A stretch of DNA of 64,000 nt from Thaumasiovibrio sp043421945 (GTDB taxonomy: Bacteria; Pseudomonadota; Gammaproteobacteria; Enterobacterales; Vibrionaceae). The DNA lies in the NCBI GenBank assembly GCA_043421945.1, contig JBHOGO010000016.1:4291-68290 (forward strand), written 5' to 3'. The position numbers and the translations under genes are program-made. This document shows positions 54,027-61,658 of the stretch, in pieces. Position 1 is the stretch's first letter. Each line of letters begins with the position of its first letter. The notes beneath the pieces are model-generated. The model worked only from the letters and a program-made list of their open reading frames with translations, ran no database searches and had not been told where the DNA came from.

Positions 54027-54454
54027 TGGTAGCTCTGTTATTACAATGGTTACCGCTCGTCTTGCTTATCGCTGTCGCTATAGTGACAGGGCTGATGTTA
54101 AGGCGTGAAAAATCTGCCCGCCTCGCGGCAGAAAAGCGTTTAGCGGCTGTCGAAACGGTACTAAAAACCGCTCGACAGCAACAAGAAAGTTTGACTAAGC
54201 AATTTAATGAACTTCGTGCTGGCACGATAGGAATGAGCCAAAAGTTAGCTGATATGGGCCAACAGTTGGAGTTTCTTGAAGATCGCCAAGGCGAAATCGT
54301 TATGCAAGATCCTGATAGCAAGTTGTACTCAAGAGCGAGCAGAATGGTCGAATTGGGTGCCGATATTGAAGAGCTGATGGAAGAGTGCGATTTACCAAAA
54401 GCAGAAGCTGAGCTATTGCTAAGCCTTCAACAGAAAATGGGTAATCGACGCTAG
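54026..54454 (+). CDS. fipA: FipA-like DUF2802 membrane protein, FlhF partner
   Basis: This 142-residue protein has one N-terminal membrane helix (LLLQWLPLVLLIAVAIVTGLML, about 4-25), a coiled coil (about 30-90) and a DUF2802-type C-terminus (YSRASRMVELGADIEELMEECDLPKAEAELLLSLQQK). DUF2802 proteins encoded next to cheW in polarly flagellated gamma-proteobacteria have been described as FipA, which binds FlhF and helps place the flagellum. The identification is from domain pattern and context, recalled rather than searched. It shares one base with cheW. Confidence 0.82.
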   Translation: MVALLLQWLPLVLLIAVAIVTGLMLRREKSARLAAEKRLAAVETVLKTARQQQESLTKQFNELRAGTIGMSQKLADMGQQLEFLEDRQGEIVMQDPDSKLYSRASRMVELGADIEELMEECDLPKAEAELLLSLQQKMGNRR

Positions 54455-54472
54455 CTTTCAAGCTCTACAACG

Positions 54473-54763
54473 TCAAACTTTTTTATTGATACCCTCCCAA
54501 CCAGGAGGGTTTTTTCCTTCTAAATACCAGCCTAATGAGATCAGCTCCGCGATGATAACGTATAGCTGTGATGGTATTTCCTCCCCGACTTCTAAGCGTT
54601 CAAGCCATTGCATTAACTGAGCATCTTCATGGATAAGCTTTCCATGTTCTCTCGCTTCCATTAGCATCTTTTCTGCCAATTCGTCGTAACCTTTTGCTGT
54701 GACCGTTGGCGCAGCAGAAGACGTTGAATGTCCATAACCAAGTGTGATCGCACGTTTCTTCAT
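54473..54763 (-). CDS. FlhB C-terminal-domain-like protein (FlhB2/YlqH type)
   Basis: This 96-residue protein resembles only the part of FlhB after the autocleavage site: AITLGY.., APTVTAKGYDELAEKMLMEAREHGKLIHEDAQLMQWLERLEVGEEIPSQLYVIIAELISLGWYLEGK. It has no membrane segments and no NPxH motif, as if it were the pre-cleaved FlhB-CC fragment. Stand-alone FlhB-C proteins are known in Bacillus (YlqH, next to a FliK-like YlqG) and in other bacteria; their role is unclear. ATG 54763 overlaps the stop of the FliK-like gene (ATGA). A terminator hairpin lies within its last codons. Confidence 0.85.
   Translation of the reverse strand: MKKRAITLGYGHSTSSAAPTVTAKGYDELAEKMLMEAREHGKLIHEDAQLMQWLERLEVGEEIPSQLYVIIAELISLGWYLEGKNPPGWEGINKKV
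54491..54515 (+). terminator. Terminator for the che/fipA transcript, inside the convergent gene
   Basis: ACCCTCC (54491-54497) and GGAGGGT (54504-54510) form a perfect 7-bp stem with loop CAACCA, followed by six T counting the last stem base (54510-54515). It is 37 bases past fipA and falls inside the 3' coding end of the minus-strand FlhB-C-like gene, encoding its PPGWEG residues. Confidence 0.85.
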
Positions 54764-55560
54764 ACTGTAATTGATAGTCCTTGTGAAGGGGGCGAATCGA
54801 ACGTTGATTCTGTTCTTAATGCTCCTTGCCAATCCGCGACTTGAATACCATGCTGGGCGAGGCGCTCTTCCATTATCGGTTTAGCGCGATCGAAGCGCTC
54901 TGCTATATCCAGTGAGTCTGAGTACCCCGCAATCACCGCTTGGTTACCTTGCCATATCACGTGAGCATCTAACCAGTGGTTATCGATACTAAGTTGTAAC
55001 CATATATCCCAAACTTGTTTTTCTCTATGGCGGCGTGTTTTGTCCTCTTTGCGTGAAATTTTCACTTTTGTTGGAGACTTTTCATCCCAAATAAAGAGAA
55101 GGTAAGGCTCATCTAAAGGTTGCCTAAAGATATTAATTTGTTGCTCTGTCACTAGCCTAACGGTGCTGTGTACATCGTCGATGTTGATAGGTTGCTTAAG
55201 AAGCCATTGTCGAAGTGCACTGTCAGGCGTATTGAGTTGATTGAGTAAAGAAGAAAGCGCGTTGAGGGTCTTTGTCCGAGGAGACGTTGAATGCTGGGCA
55301 TCGGCGGTTTGCTGGTTTGCGGATAAAGGTAAAGAAAAATAGAGTTGCTGGATAAGCGCACGAACTTCTTTTGGTGCATTTGCAAGTTGCGTATTGAGCA
55401 TTGGAAGTAGGGGCATCAGCCGCAAAAGACTTAGTAACAAGGGGGCTTTATTTGCAACCCCTAAGAGCGCTTTAGGGCTTAGTGTCGCCTCTTCTTGCGG
55501 TCTTTTCGCACTGTTCGGTAGTTGGCTACCTTGTGATGGTGCAACGGGGGGAAGCTTCAT
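54760..55560 (-). CDS. FliK C-terminal-domain-like protein
   Basis: This 266-residue protein starts MKLPPVAPSQGSQLP. The first half is variable, with a Leu-rich stretch LLLSLLRLMPLLPML. The last about 90 residues (VWDIWLQLSIDNHWLDAHVIWQGNQAVIAGYSDSLDIAERFDRAKPIMEERLAQHGIQVADWQG) follow the pattern of the FliK hook-length-control C-domain. It is coupled by ATGA overlap to the FlhB-C-like gene. The true FliK and FlhB lie about 15-20 kb away, so this would be a second, shortened pair. Function is not known; the FliK link is moderate. Confidence 0.7.
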   Translation of the reverse strand: MKLPPVAPSQGSQLPNSAKRPQEEATLSPKALLGVANKAPLLLSLLRLMPLLPMLNTQLANAPKEVRALIQQLYFSLPLSANQQTADAQHSTSPRTKTLNALSSLLNQLNTPDSALRQWLLKQPINIDDVHSTVRLVTEQQINIFRQPLDEPYLLFIWDEKSPTKVKISRKEDKTRRHREKQVWDIWLQLSIDNHWLDAHVIWQGNQAVIAGYSDSLDIAERFDRAKPIMEERLAQHGIQVADWQGALRTESTFDSPPSQGLSITV

Positions 55561-55881
55561 TGGCTCTACTCTATTTAGGAGAAAGTGTTAAAGGCTCGCT
55601 GAGCTATGTCACTCAGAGGGCAATCTATTTTACCCTTTATGATTAGTATACGTGATGGGATTTTCGTTGGGTTAATCGTTATGGGTGGATCAAAAATCAG
55701 AGGCAAATGTTGAAATTATTAAGTACTTTACCTTTCATATATTGATATGACGTTTAAGCGTTCATGATGCTATTTATTAACGACTTAGTCACAAATGTGT
55801 CGGCGCTACGCTAACGTTTAACAAAATGTTTGTGATAGTATAACTTTGACAACAACAAATACACCAAGGAAGTAAAGGGCG
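55561..55881. other. Divergent spacer between the FliK-like gene and ccmA
   Basis: This 321-base A/T-rich spacer holds no credible gene on either strand. Apart from a candidate sigma-70 promoter for ccm near its right end, I see no terminator, no clear FNR- or Arc-type palindrome and no repeat. Confidence 0.6.
55818..55844 (+). promoter_or_regulatory. Candidate sigma-70 promoter of the ccm operon
   Basis: TTAACA (55818-55823), 15 bases and TATAAC (55839-55844) lie 38 bases before ccmA. Spacing is shorter than ideal. Confidence 0.35.
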
Positions 55882-56508
55882 ATGTTATCTGCTCAGAATG
55901 TCACCTGTATTAGGGATGAAAGGGTGCTGTTTTCTGATCTCTCTTTCGATGTAGAGGAAGGGGAACTAGTGCAGATTGAAGGCCCCAATGGATCAGGCAA
56001 AACGTCATTGTTACGTATTTTAACCGGCCTATTGGCACAGGATGATGGTGAGATCCTGTGGCATGGTGAATCTATCCGCGATGCTCGCGACGAGTTTCAT
56101 CAATCACTACTTTATCTCGGTCATCATACGGGCATCAAACGCGACCTCTCTGTGGCAGAAAACCTCCAATTCTATAGCCAAATTACTCCGGCAAGTGACA
56201 AGAGTGAAGACGGTATATTAGCCGCTATCATGCGTGTTGGACTTGCAGGGTATGAAGATGTATTAGCAAGTAATTTGTCAGCGGGTCAGCAACGTCGTAT
56301 TGCATTGGCACGTTTGTGGCTAAGCCATCACCCAATATGGGTTCTTGATGAACCTTTGACTGCGATTGATAAACGGGGAATTTCGGTACTTGAAGCGTTG
56401 TTTCTAGAACAAGTGGAACGGGGCGGCAGCATTATTCTCACGAGCCATCAAGATATGTTTGTTGGCCAAGACACGCTGAGAAGGATCGTATTGGGAGCAG
56501 CAGCTTGA
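55882..56508 (+). CDS. ccmA: CcmA, ABC ATPase of haem release complex
   Basis: This 208-residue ABC ATPase has Walker A GPNGSGKTS (34-42), signature LSAGQQRRIALARLWL, Walker B PIWVLDEPLTAIDKRG and a switch His in ILTSHQ. With CcmB it uses ATP to free haem-loaded CcmE from CcmC. It is the first gene of a complete ccmABCDEFGHI series, and its stop overlaps the ccmB start. Confidence 0.95.
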   Translation: MLSAQNVTCIRDERVLFSDLSFDVEEGELVQIEGPNGSGKTSLLRILTGLLAQDDGEILWHGESIRDARDEFHQSLLYLGHHTGIKRDLSVAENLQFYSQITPASDKSEDGILAAIMRVGLAGYEDVLASNLSAGQQRRIALARLWLSHHPIWVLDEPLTAIDKRGISVLEALFLEQVERGGSIILTSHQDMFVGQDTLRRIVLGAAA

Positions 56509-57170
56509 AGGCATTCAGACTACTTATCTCCCGAGAGCTGACCATAGCACTACGCAGAAAAACGGACATATTAAATCCGTTGTGGTTTTTTATACTGGTG
56601 ATCAGCCTTTTTCCTCTTGCTATTGGTCCTGAGCCTAATCTGTTAGCCAGAATCTCCCCAGGGATTATTTGGGTGGCAGCGCTACTTTCTTCGCTTTTGG
56701 CTTTAGAGCGGCTATTTAAAGACGATTACCTTGATGGCGCGTTAGAGCAGATGATGTTGCAATCAACACCATTGCCACTACTGGTGTTAGCGAAAGTGTT
56801 TGCTCATTGGCTGCTAACAGGGCTGCCCTTGATTATTGTTAGCCCTTTACTTGCCCTTTTGCTTTCATTAACACTGGATGTCTGGTTAGCCGTGGTGCTG
56901 ACCTTGTTATTGGGTACGCCGACGCTTAGTTTACTTGGAGCTATTGGCGTCGCCTTAACGGTTGGACTCCAAAAAGGAGGGGTTTTGCTAAGCTTATTAA
57001 TCCTTCCTTTGTTTATCCCCGTATTAATTTTTGCAACGGCAGCGATTGATGCTGCAAGTTTGGGTTTCGGGTATCAGGGACAACTCGCGGTGCTGGCAGC
57101 AATGCTGGTGGCGGCTGTGACATTAACGCCGTTTGCGACTGCAGCGGCATTACGTGTGAGTGTGCAATAA
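56505..57170 (+). CDS. ccmB: CcmB, ABC transporter membrane subunit
   Basis: This 221-residue protein has about six membrane helices and starts at TTG, overlapping the ccmA stop (TTGA). Family segments include ISRELTIALRRKTDILNPLWFFILVISLFPLAIGPEPNLL and LERLFKDDYLDGALEQMML. It forms the CcmAB transporter-like complex in the inner membrane. Confidence 0.95.
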   Translation: MKAFRLLISRELTIALRRKTDILNPLWFFILVISLFPLAIGPEPNLLARISPGIIWVAALLSSLLALERLFKDDYLDGALEQMMLQSTPLPLLVLAKVFAHWLLTGLPLIIVSPLLALLLSLTLDVWLAVVLTLLLGTPTLSLLGAIGVALTVGLQKGGVLLSLLILPLFIPVLIFATAAIDAASLGFGYQGQLAVLAAMLVAAVTLTPFATAAALRVSVQ

Positions 57171-57182
57171 AGGAAATCGGTC

Positions 57183-57914
57183 ATGTGGAAATGGTTACAC
57201 CCTTACGCGAAGGCAGAAAAGAGCTATCAGCTTGCTGGTCTGTTACTGCCTTGGTTTTCAGTGTTAGCAGTACTTTTTTTGACAGTTGGTACCCTATGGG
57301 GGCTTGCTTTTGCACCTACAGATTATCAACAAGGTGACAGTTTTAGACTCATTTATTTGCATGTACCTGCTGCCATTTGGTCGATGGGGGCCTACATGTC
57401 GATGGCCATTGCCGCCTTTATTGGCTTAGTTTGGCAGCTCAAGTTATCCGACTATGCTGCAGCTGCCATGGCGCCGACGGGTGCGGTATTTACGGCAATT
57501 GCTCTCTTTACTGGTGCGGTTTGGGGAAAACCCATGTGGGGAGCATGGTGGGTTTGGGATGCGCGTTTAACCTCTGAGCTTATTCTTCTTTTCTTATATA
57601 TCGGAGTGATGGCGCTTTATAGCTCTTTCAGTGATCAAAAGACGGCAGCGCGTGCCGCTGGGATCCTTGCTATTGTTGGGGTCATCAATCTTCCTATCAT
57701 CCATTTCTCTGTTGAGTGGTGGAACACCTTACATCAGGGGGCGACAATCACTAAGTTCGCCAAACCTTCGATCGACCCTCGTATGTTATGGCCGCTATTG
57801 CTCAACATCTTCGGCTTTGCGTTCTTTTTTGGTGCCGTGACCTTATTGCGTTTTCGGAGCCAGATACTGCGTCAAGAAGCTCGCCGTCCTTGGGTTAAAG
57901 CATTAGTTAAGTGA
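57183..57914 (+). CDS. ccmC: CcmC, haem delivery to CcmE
   Basis: This 243-residue, six-helix membrane protein of the haem-handling family has the tryptophan-rich periplasmic motif WGAWWVWDARLTSE and conserved His residues (for example in IYLHVPAAIW and HFSVEWWNTLHQGAT). It attaches haem to CcmE. The spacing of 12 bases after ccmB indicates one operon. Confidence 0.96.
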   Translation: MWKWLHPYAKAEKSYQLAGLLLPWFSVLAVLFLTVGTLWGLAFAPTDYQQGDSFRLIYLHVPAAIWSMGAYMSMAIAAFIGLVWQLKLSDYAAAAMAPTGAVFTAIALFTGAVWGKPMWGAWWVWDARLTSELILLFLYIGVMALYSSFSDQKTAARAAGILAIVGVINLPIIHFSVEWWNTLHQGATITKFAKPSIDPRMLWPLLLNIFGFAFFFGAVTLLRFRSQILRQEARRPWVKALVK

Positions 57915-57921
57915 GGCAATT

Positions 57922-58128
57922 ATGCATTTTAGTTCATTGGCAGAATTTTTAGAGATGGGCGGGTATGCCCCTTATGTCTGGTCTGGCGTGATTGGTTCGC
58001 TGGGTGCGCTAATCGGGGTCGTGGTATTGAGTATGATGCAACATAAGCAAGTCAAGCAGCAGATTCTGCAACAACAAAAACGTGATGAAAGAGTGAAAGC
58101 AGCGAAAGAAATGGAGAATACACTATGA
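57922..58128 (+). CDS. ccmD: CcmD, small CcmABC accessory membrane protein
   Basis: This 68-residue protein has one membrane helix (YVWSGVIGSLGALIGVVVLSMM) and a basic Gln/Lys-rich cytoplasmic tail. It starts MHFSSLAEFLEMGGYAPYVW, typical of CcmD. It helps release holo-CcmE. It overlaps ccmE by four bases. Confidence 0.92.
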   Translation: MHFSSLAEFLEMGGYAPYVWSGVIGSLGALIGVVVLSMMQHKQVKQQILQQQKRDERVKAAKEMENTL

Positions 58129-58610
58129 ATAATCGAAGAAAAAAACGTCTCCTATTGGCCTCTTCACTTCTATTGGGGATTGCTGTCTCTGTGAGTTTGA
58201 TGCTCTATGCATTGAATCAAAATATGGACCTATTTTTTACGCCGACTGAACTTGTTAACGGTAAAGCGGATGGCAGCAAGCCTGAGGTCGGACAGCGTAT
58301 TCGGATAGGCGGAATGGTCGTGGCGGGCACGGTACAGCGTGATCCTCAATCCTTAGAGGTGCGATTTGATGTGTCTGATGTTGGTCCATCTGTGACTATT
58401 TCCTACGATGGCATCCTTCCAGATTTGTTCCGTGAAGGGCAAGGGATTGTTGCTCAAGGGGTGCTGTCATCACCAACAGAGCTTATTGCTAGTGAAGTCC
58501 TCGCTAAACACGATGAAGAATATATGCCGCCAGAAGTGGCTGAAGCGATGGCGAAAACCCACTCGCCGTTAGAATACAGTGACGAACAACGACAAGGAAA
58601 AGCCCAATGA
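58125..58610 (+). CDS. ccmE: CcmE, haem chaperone
   Basis: This 161-residue protein has an N-terminal membrane anchor (LLLASSLLLGIAVSVSLMLYAL) and a periplasmic OB-fold domain. The haem-binding His129 lies in the motif H-D-E-E-Y (Tyr133), matching the HxxxY pattern. It carries haem from CcmC to CcmF/CcmH. It overlaps both ccmD and ccmF by four bases. Confidence 0.96.
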   Translation: MNNRRKKRLLLASSLLLGIAVSVSLMLYALNQNMDLFFTPTELVNGKADGSKPEVGQRIRIGGMVVAGTVQRDPQSLEVRFDVSDVGPSVTISYDGILPDLFREGQGIVAQGVLSSPTELIASEVLAKHDEEYMPPEVAEAMAKTHSPLEYSDEQRQGKAQ

Positions 58611-60586
58611 TAGCTGAGTTTGGTCACTTTGCGCTGATCCTAGGGTTAGGCGCTTCATTGTTATTAAGTACGTTGCCGCTTGTTGGTGCTCAGCGTGGTA
58701 ATGAAGGATTGATGCGCACTGCAAGGCCATTGAGTGCAGTCCTTTTTGCTTTGTTGCTATTATCGTTTTTGATTTTGTGTCATCGATTCTATGTGAATGA
58801 CTTCACGGTCTCCTATGTCGCAAATAACTCCAATAGTCAGCTCCCTTGGTATTACCGTATTACTGCCGTTTGGGGGGCGCATGAAGGGTCGCTGCTCCTG
58901 TGGGTACTGATTCAAGCCATTTGGACATTTGCCGTTGCGCTTTTTAGCCGAGGTATGCCGCTGTCCTCAGTCGCGCGGGTTTTAGCCGTGATGGGGATGA
59001 TCAATGTTGGCTTCTTGCTATTCATTATTATCACATCGAATCCATTTGAACGTACCTTGCCGTATTTCCCCGTCGATGGTCGAGACCTTAACCCTTTGCT
59101 GCAAGATCCCGGTTTGATTATTCATCCGCCGATGCTTTATATGGGCTACGTGGGTTTCTCTGTTGCGTTCGCATTTGCTATTGCTTCTTTAATGGCTGGG
59201 CGTCTGGATACGGCGTGGGCACGTTGGTCACGGCCGTGGACATTAGCCGCATGGTCATTTTTAACCGTGGGGATTGCGCTCGGCTCATGGTGGGCTTATT
59301 ACGAACTTGGCTGGGGCGGCTGGTGGTTCTGGGATCCGGTCGAGAATGCATCCTTTATGCCGTGGTTAGCGGGTACAGCATTAATGCACTCTCTCGCCGT
59401 GACAGAGAAGCGTGGCACGTTTAAAGCATGGACAGTGTTATTGGCGCTGAGTGCGTTCTCATTGAGTTTACTAGGGACTTTTTTAGTGCGTTCCGGCGTT
59501 TTGGTGTCAGTGCATTCATTTGCCTCCGATCCTGAGCGAGGGATGTTTATTCTTGCCTTCTTGATGGTGGTGATTGGAGGTTCGTTGCTGCTTTATGCTA
59601 TCAAGGGGCACAAAATTCGTTCTCAAGGCACCTTCTCGCTTGTGTCTAGAGAGAATGCGCTACTGGTCAATAATATATTGCTGATGGCAGCATTGGTCGT
59701 CGTTTTTGTTGGTACGCTGCTCCCGCTTGTTCATAAGCAAATCGGGATGGGGTCGGTCTCCATTGGTGCGCCATTCTTCAATAGCTTATTTACGTGGTTG
59801 ATGATTCCTTTCGCCTTTTTCCTTGGCATTGGGTCGTTGTTACGCTGGAAGCGCGACAAACTAGCAACACTGGTTAAGCCAGTGACGCTTGCAGCGATGG
59901 CTTCTATTGGATTGAGCATTGGATTAATTGCCATTTTTTATGACCGTTTCTCTTGGTTAGCATCGTTAGGCTTGTGGATGGCTCTCTGGATCATCTTGCT
60001 GCAAGGTTATGAAGTCTATCTTCGGTCCACACATCGCCATACCTTCGCGATAGGTGTGAGGAAATTATCTCGTAGCCATTGGGCTATGGTGTGTGGGCAT
60101 GTAGGGCTCGCGATTACCGTCATCGGTATTACTCTTGTCAGTAATTATGATATTGAACGCGATGTCCGCTTAGCCCCTGGTGACAGCATGACGATTGAAG
60201 GGTATCAGATTACCTTTACCGAGCTCATTGATAATGATGGCCCGAACTATGACGGCTATTTAGGGGTATTTGATATTCACCGAAACGGTAAAAAAGTCAC
60301 GCAATTAGAGGCAGAGAAACGCTTTTATACGGTTCAGCGCTCAATGATGACAGAAGCCGCAATCGATAGTGGTATCAGCCGTGATATCTACATTGCGCTG
60401 GGTGAACGGCTAGTGGATGACGCTTGGGCGGTCAGGGTCTATTACAAACCTTTTGTAAACTGGATTTGGGCAGGTTCATTATTGATGGCAATCGGTGGTG
60501 GTATCGCAATTAGTGATAGACGCTACCGCTTTCGCGCTAAGTCTAGCGTGAAATCCGATGCTGCTACGGCGGAGGCATTATCATGA
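58607..60586 (+). CDS. ccmF: CcmF, cytochrome c haem lyase core
   Basis: This 659-residue membrane protein with about 15 helices has the WWD haem-handling motif WGGWWFWDPVENASFMPWL and conserved His positions (AHEGSLLLW, IIHPPMLYMGYVG, VLVSVHSFA). It reduces and transfers haem to apocytochromes with CcmH and CcmI. It overlaps ccmE and ccmG by four bases each. Confidence 0.96.
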   Translation: MIAEFGHFALILGLGASLLLSTLPLVGAQRGNEGLMRTARPLSAVLFALLLLSFLILCHRFYVNDFTVSYVANNSNSQLPWYYRITAVWGAHEGSLLLWVLIQAIWTFAVALFSRGMPLSSVARVLAVMGMINVGFLLFIIITSNPFERTLPYFPVDGRDLNPLLQDPGLIIHPPMLYMGYVGFSVAFAFAIASLMAGRLDTAWARWSRPWTLAAWSFLTVGIALGSWWAYYELGWGGWWFWDPVENASFMPWLAGTALMHSLAVTEKRGTFKAWTVLLALSAFSLSLLGTFLVRSGVLVSVHSFASDPERGMFILAFLMVVIGGSLLLYAIKGHKIRSQGTFSLVSRENALLVNNILLMAALVVVFVGTLLPLVHKQIGMGSVSIGAPFFNSLFTWLMIPFAFFLGIGSLLRWKRDKLATLVKPVTLAAMASIGLSIGLIAIFYDRFSWLASLGLWMALWIILLQGYEVYLRSTHRHTFAIGVRKLSRSHWAMVCGHVGLAITVIGITLVSNYDIERDVRLAPGDSMTIEGYQITFTELIDNDGPNYDGYLGVFDIHRNGKKVTQLEAEKRFYTVQRSMMTEAAIDSGISRDIYIALGERLVDDAWAVRVYYKPFVNWIWAGSLLMAIGGGIAISDRRYRFRAKSSVKSDAATAEALS

Positions 60587-61137
60587 AAAAAGCGTACCTG
60601 TTTATCCCGTTAGCGGGGTTTATGATTCTGGCGACTATCTTCGCGGTTCAGCTGGCCATGAATGTTGAAGATCCCAATAACCCAACCCACCTCGAATCAG
60701 TGTTAATTGGGAAAACCGTCCCTTCGTTTCGTTTAGAAGACCTTGCTGAGCCAGGAAAAATGTATCAACAAGATGTCTTTCATGGTGAACCACTACTCTT
60801 GAATGTCTGGGCAACGTGGTGTCCAACCTGCTATGCCGAACATCAATACCTGAACCAGCTGGCAGCCAGTGGTGTGAAAATTATTGGCTTGAACTACAAA
60901 GACGAGCGAGCGAAAGCCACACAGTGGCTAGAGGATCTTGGCAACCCATATCTGATTAGCCTGTTTGATGGGGATGGCATGCTAGGTCTGGATCTTGGTG
61001 TCTATGGGGCTCCGGAGACTTTCCTCATTGATGCTGAGGGGGTGATTCGTTATCGGCATGTGGGAGATGTCAATGAGCGTAATTGGGAAAGAAAATTAGC
61101 GCCCTTGTACCAAGCGATGCTAAAGGAGGCTTCATAA
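60583..61137 (+). CDS. ccmG: CcmG (DsbE), periplasmic thioredoxin-like reductant
   Basis: This 184-residue protein is anchored by an N-terminal helix (LFIPLAGFMILATIFAVQLAM) and has a thioredoxin domain with active site W-C80-P-T-C83, the same numbers as in E. coli CcmG. It keeps apocytochrome or CcmH cysteines reduced so that haem can be attached. The family acidic and GAPETFLID segments are present. Confidence 0.95.
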   Translation: MKKAYLFIPLAGFMILATIFAVQLAMNVEDPNNPTHLESVLIGKTVPSFRLEDLAEPGKMYQQDVFHGEPLLLNVWATWCPTCYAEHQYLNQLAASGVKIIGLNYKDERAKATQWLEDLGNPYLISLFDGDGMLGLDLGVYGAPETFLIDAEGVIRYRHVGDVNERNWERKLAPLYQAMLKEAS

Positions 61138-61139
61138 CC

Positions 61140-61658
61140 ATGAATGTTTTTTCGTTTGGTTCACGTAGCTTACAGCGCGTTATCGGCTTACGTCATATTG
61201 TGTTGATGCTGATCTTAAGCCTTGGTGGTGTTGCGTTTAGCTATGCCGCTATCGATGCTTATGAGTTTGATTCCATTGAGCAAGAACGTACTTTCCATGA
61301 CCTTAATAAGACGCTACGTTGCCCGAAATGTCAGAACAATAGTATTGGTGACTCTAATGCTGAGTTAGCAAAAGATCTGCGTCAGAAAGTTTATGAAATG
61401 ATTCACGACGGTCAGAGTGAAGATGAAATTGTTGACTATATGGTGGCGCGGTATGGGAGTTTTGTTACCTATCAACCACCACTAACGCCTGTCACGCTAA
61501 TACTTTGGTTAGCACCCGCACTGGCTATTCTGATTGGATTAGGAGTTGTCTTTTATCGTAGTCGAGAGTCTCGAGTGGTCTCTGCAGAAATAGCAGAAGA
61601 AGAGCGCAGACGATTGGATAGTTTGCTGAGTGAAACGGAAGAGGATAAAGCGCCGTGA
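61140..61658 (+). CDS. ccmH: CcmH, cytochrome c thiol oxidoreductase subunit
   Basis: This 172-residue protein has the active-site motif LR-C61-P-K-C64-QN. It has an N-terminal signal/anchor (HIVLMLILSLGGVAFSYA) and a second membrane helix near the C-terminus (LILWLAPALAILIGLGVVFY). It covers only the N-terminal half of E. coli CcmH; the TPR half is the separate ccmI. ATG 61140 follows AAGGAGG inside the ccmG end. It overlaps ccmI by four bases. Confidence 0.95.
   Translation: MNVFSFGSRSLQRVIGLRHIVLMLILSLGGVAFSYAAIDAYEFDSIEQERTFHDLNKTLRCPKCQNNSIGDSNAELAKDLRQKVYEMIHDGQSEDEIVDYMVARYGSFVTYQPPLTPVTLILWLAPALAILIGLGVVFYRSRESRVVSAEIAEEERRRLDSLLSETEEDKAP

Noticed and set aside
55561..55881. FNR/Arc-type site before ccmA
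   Set aside because: TTGATATGACG near 55744 lacks the second half-site; no convincing palindrome.
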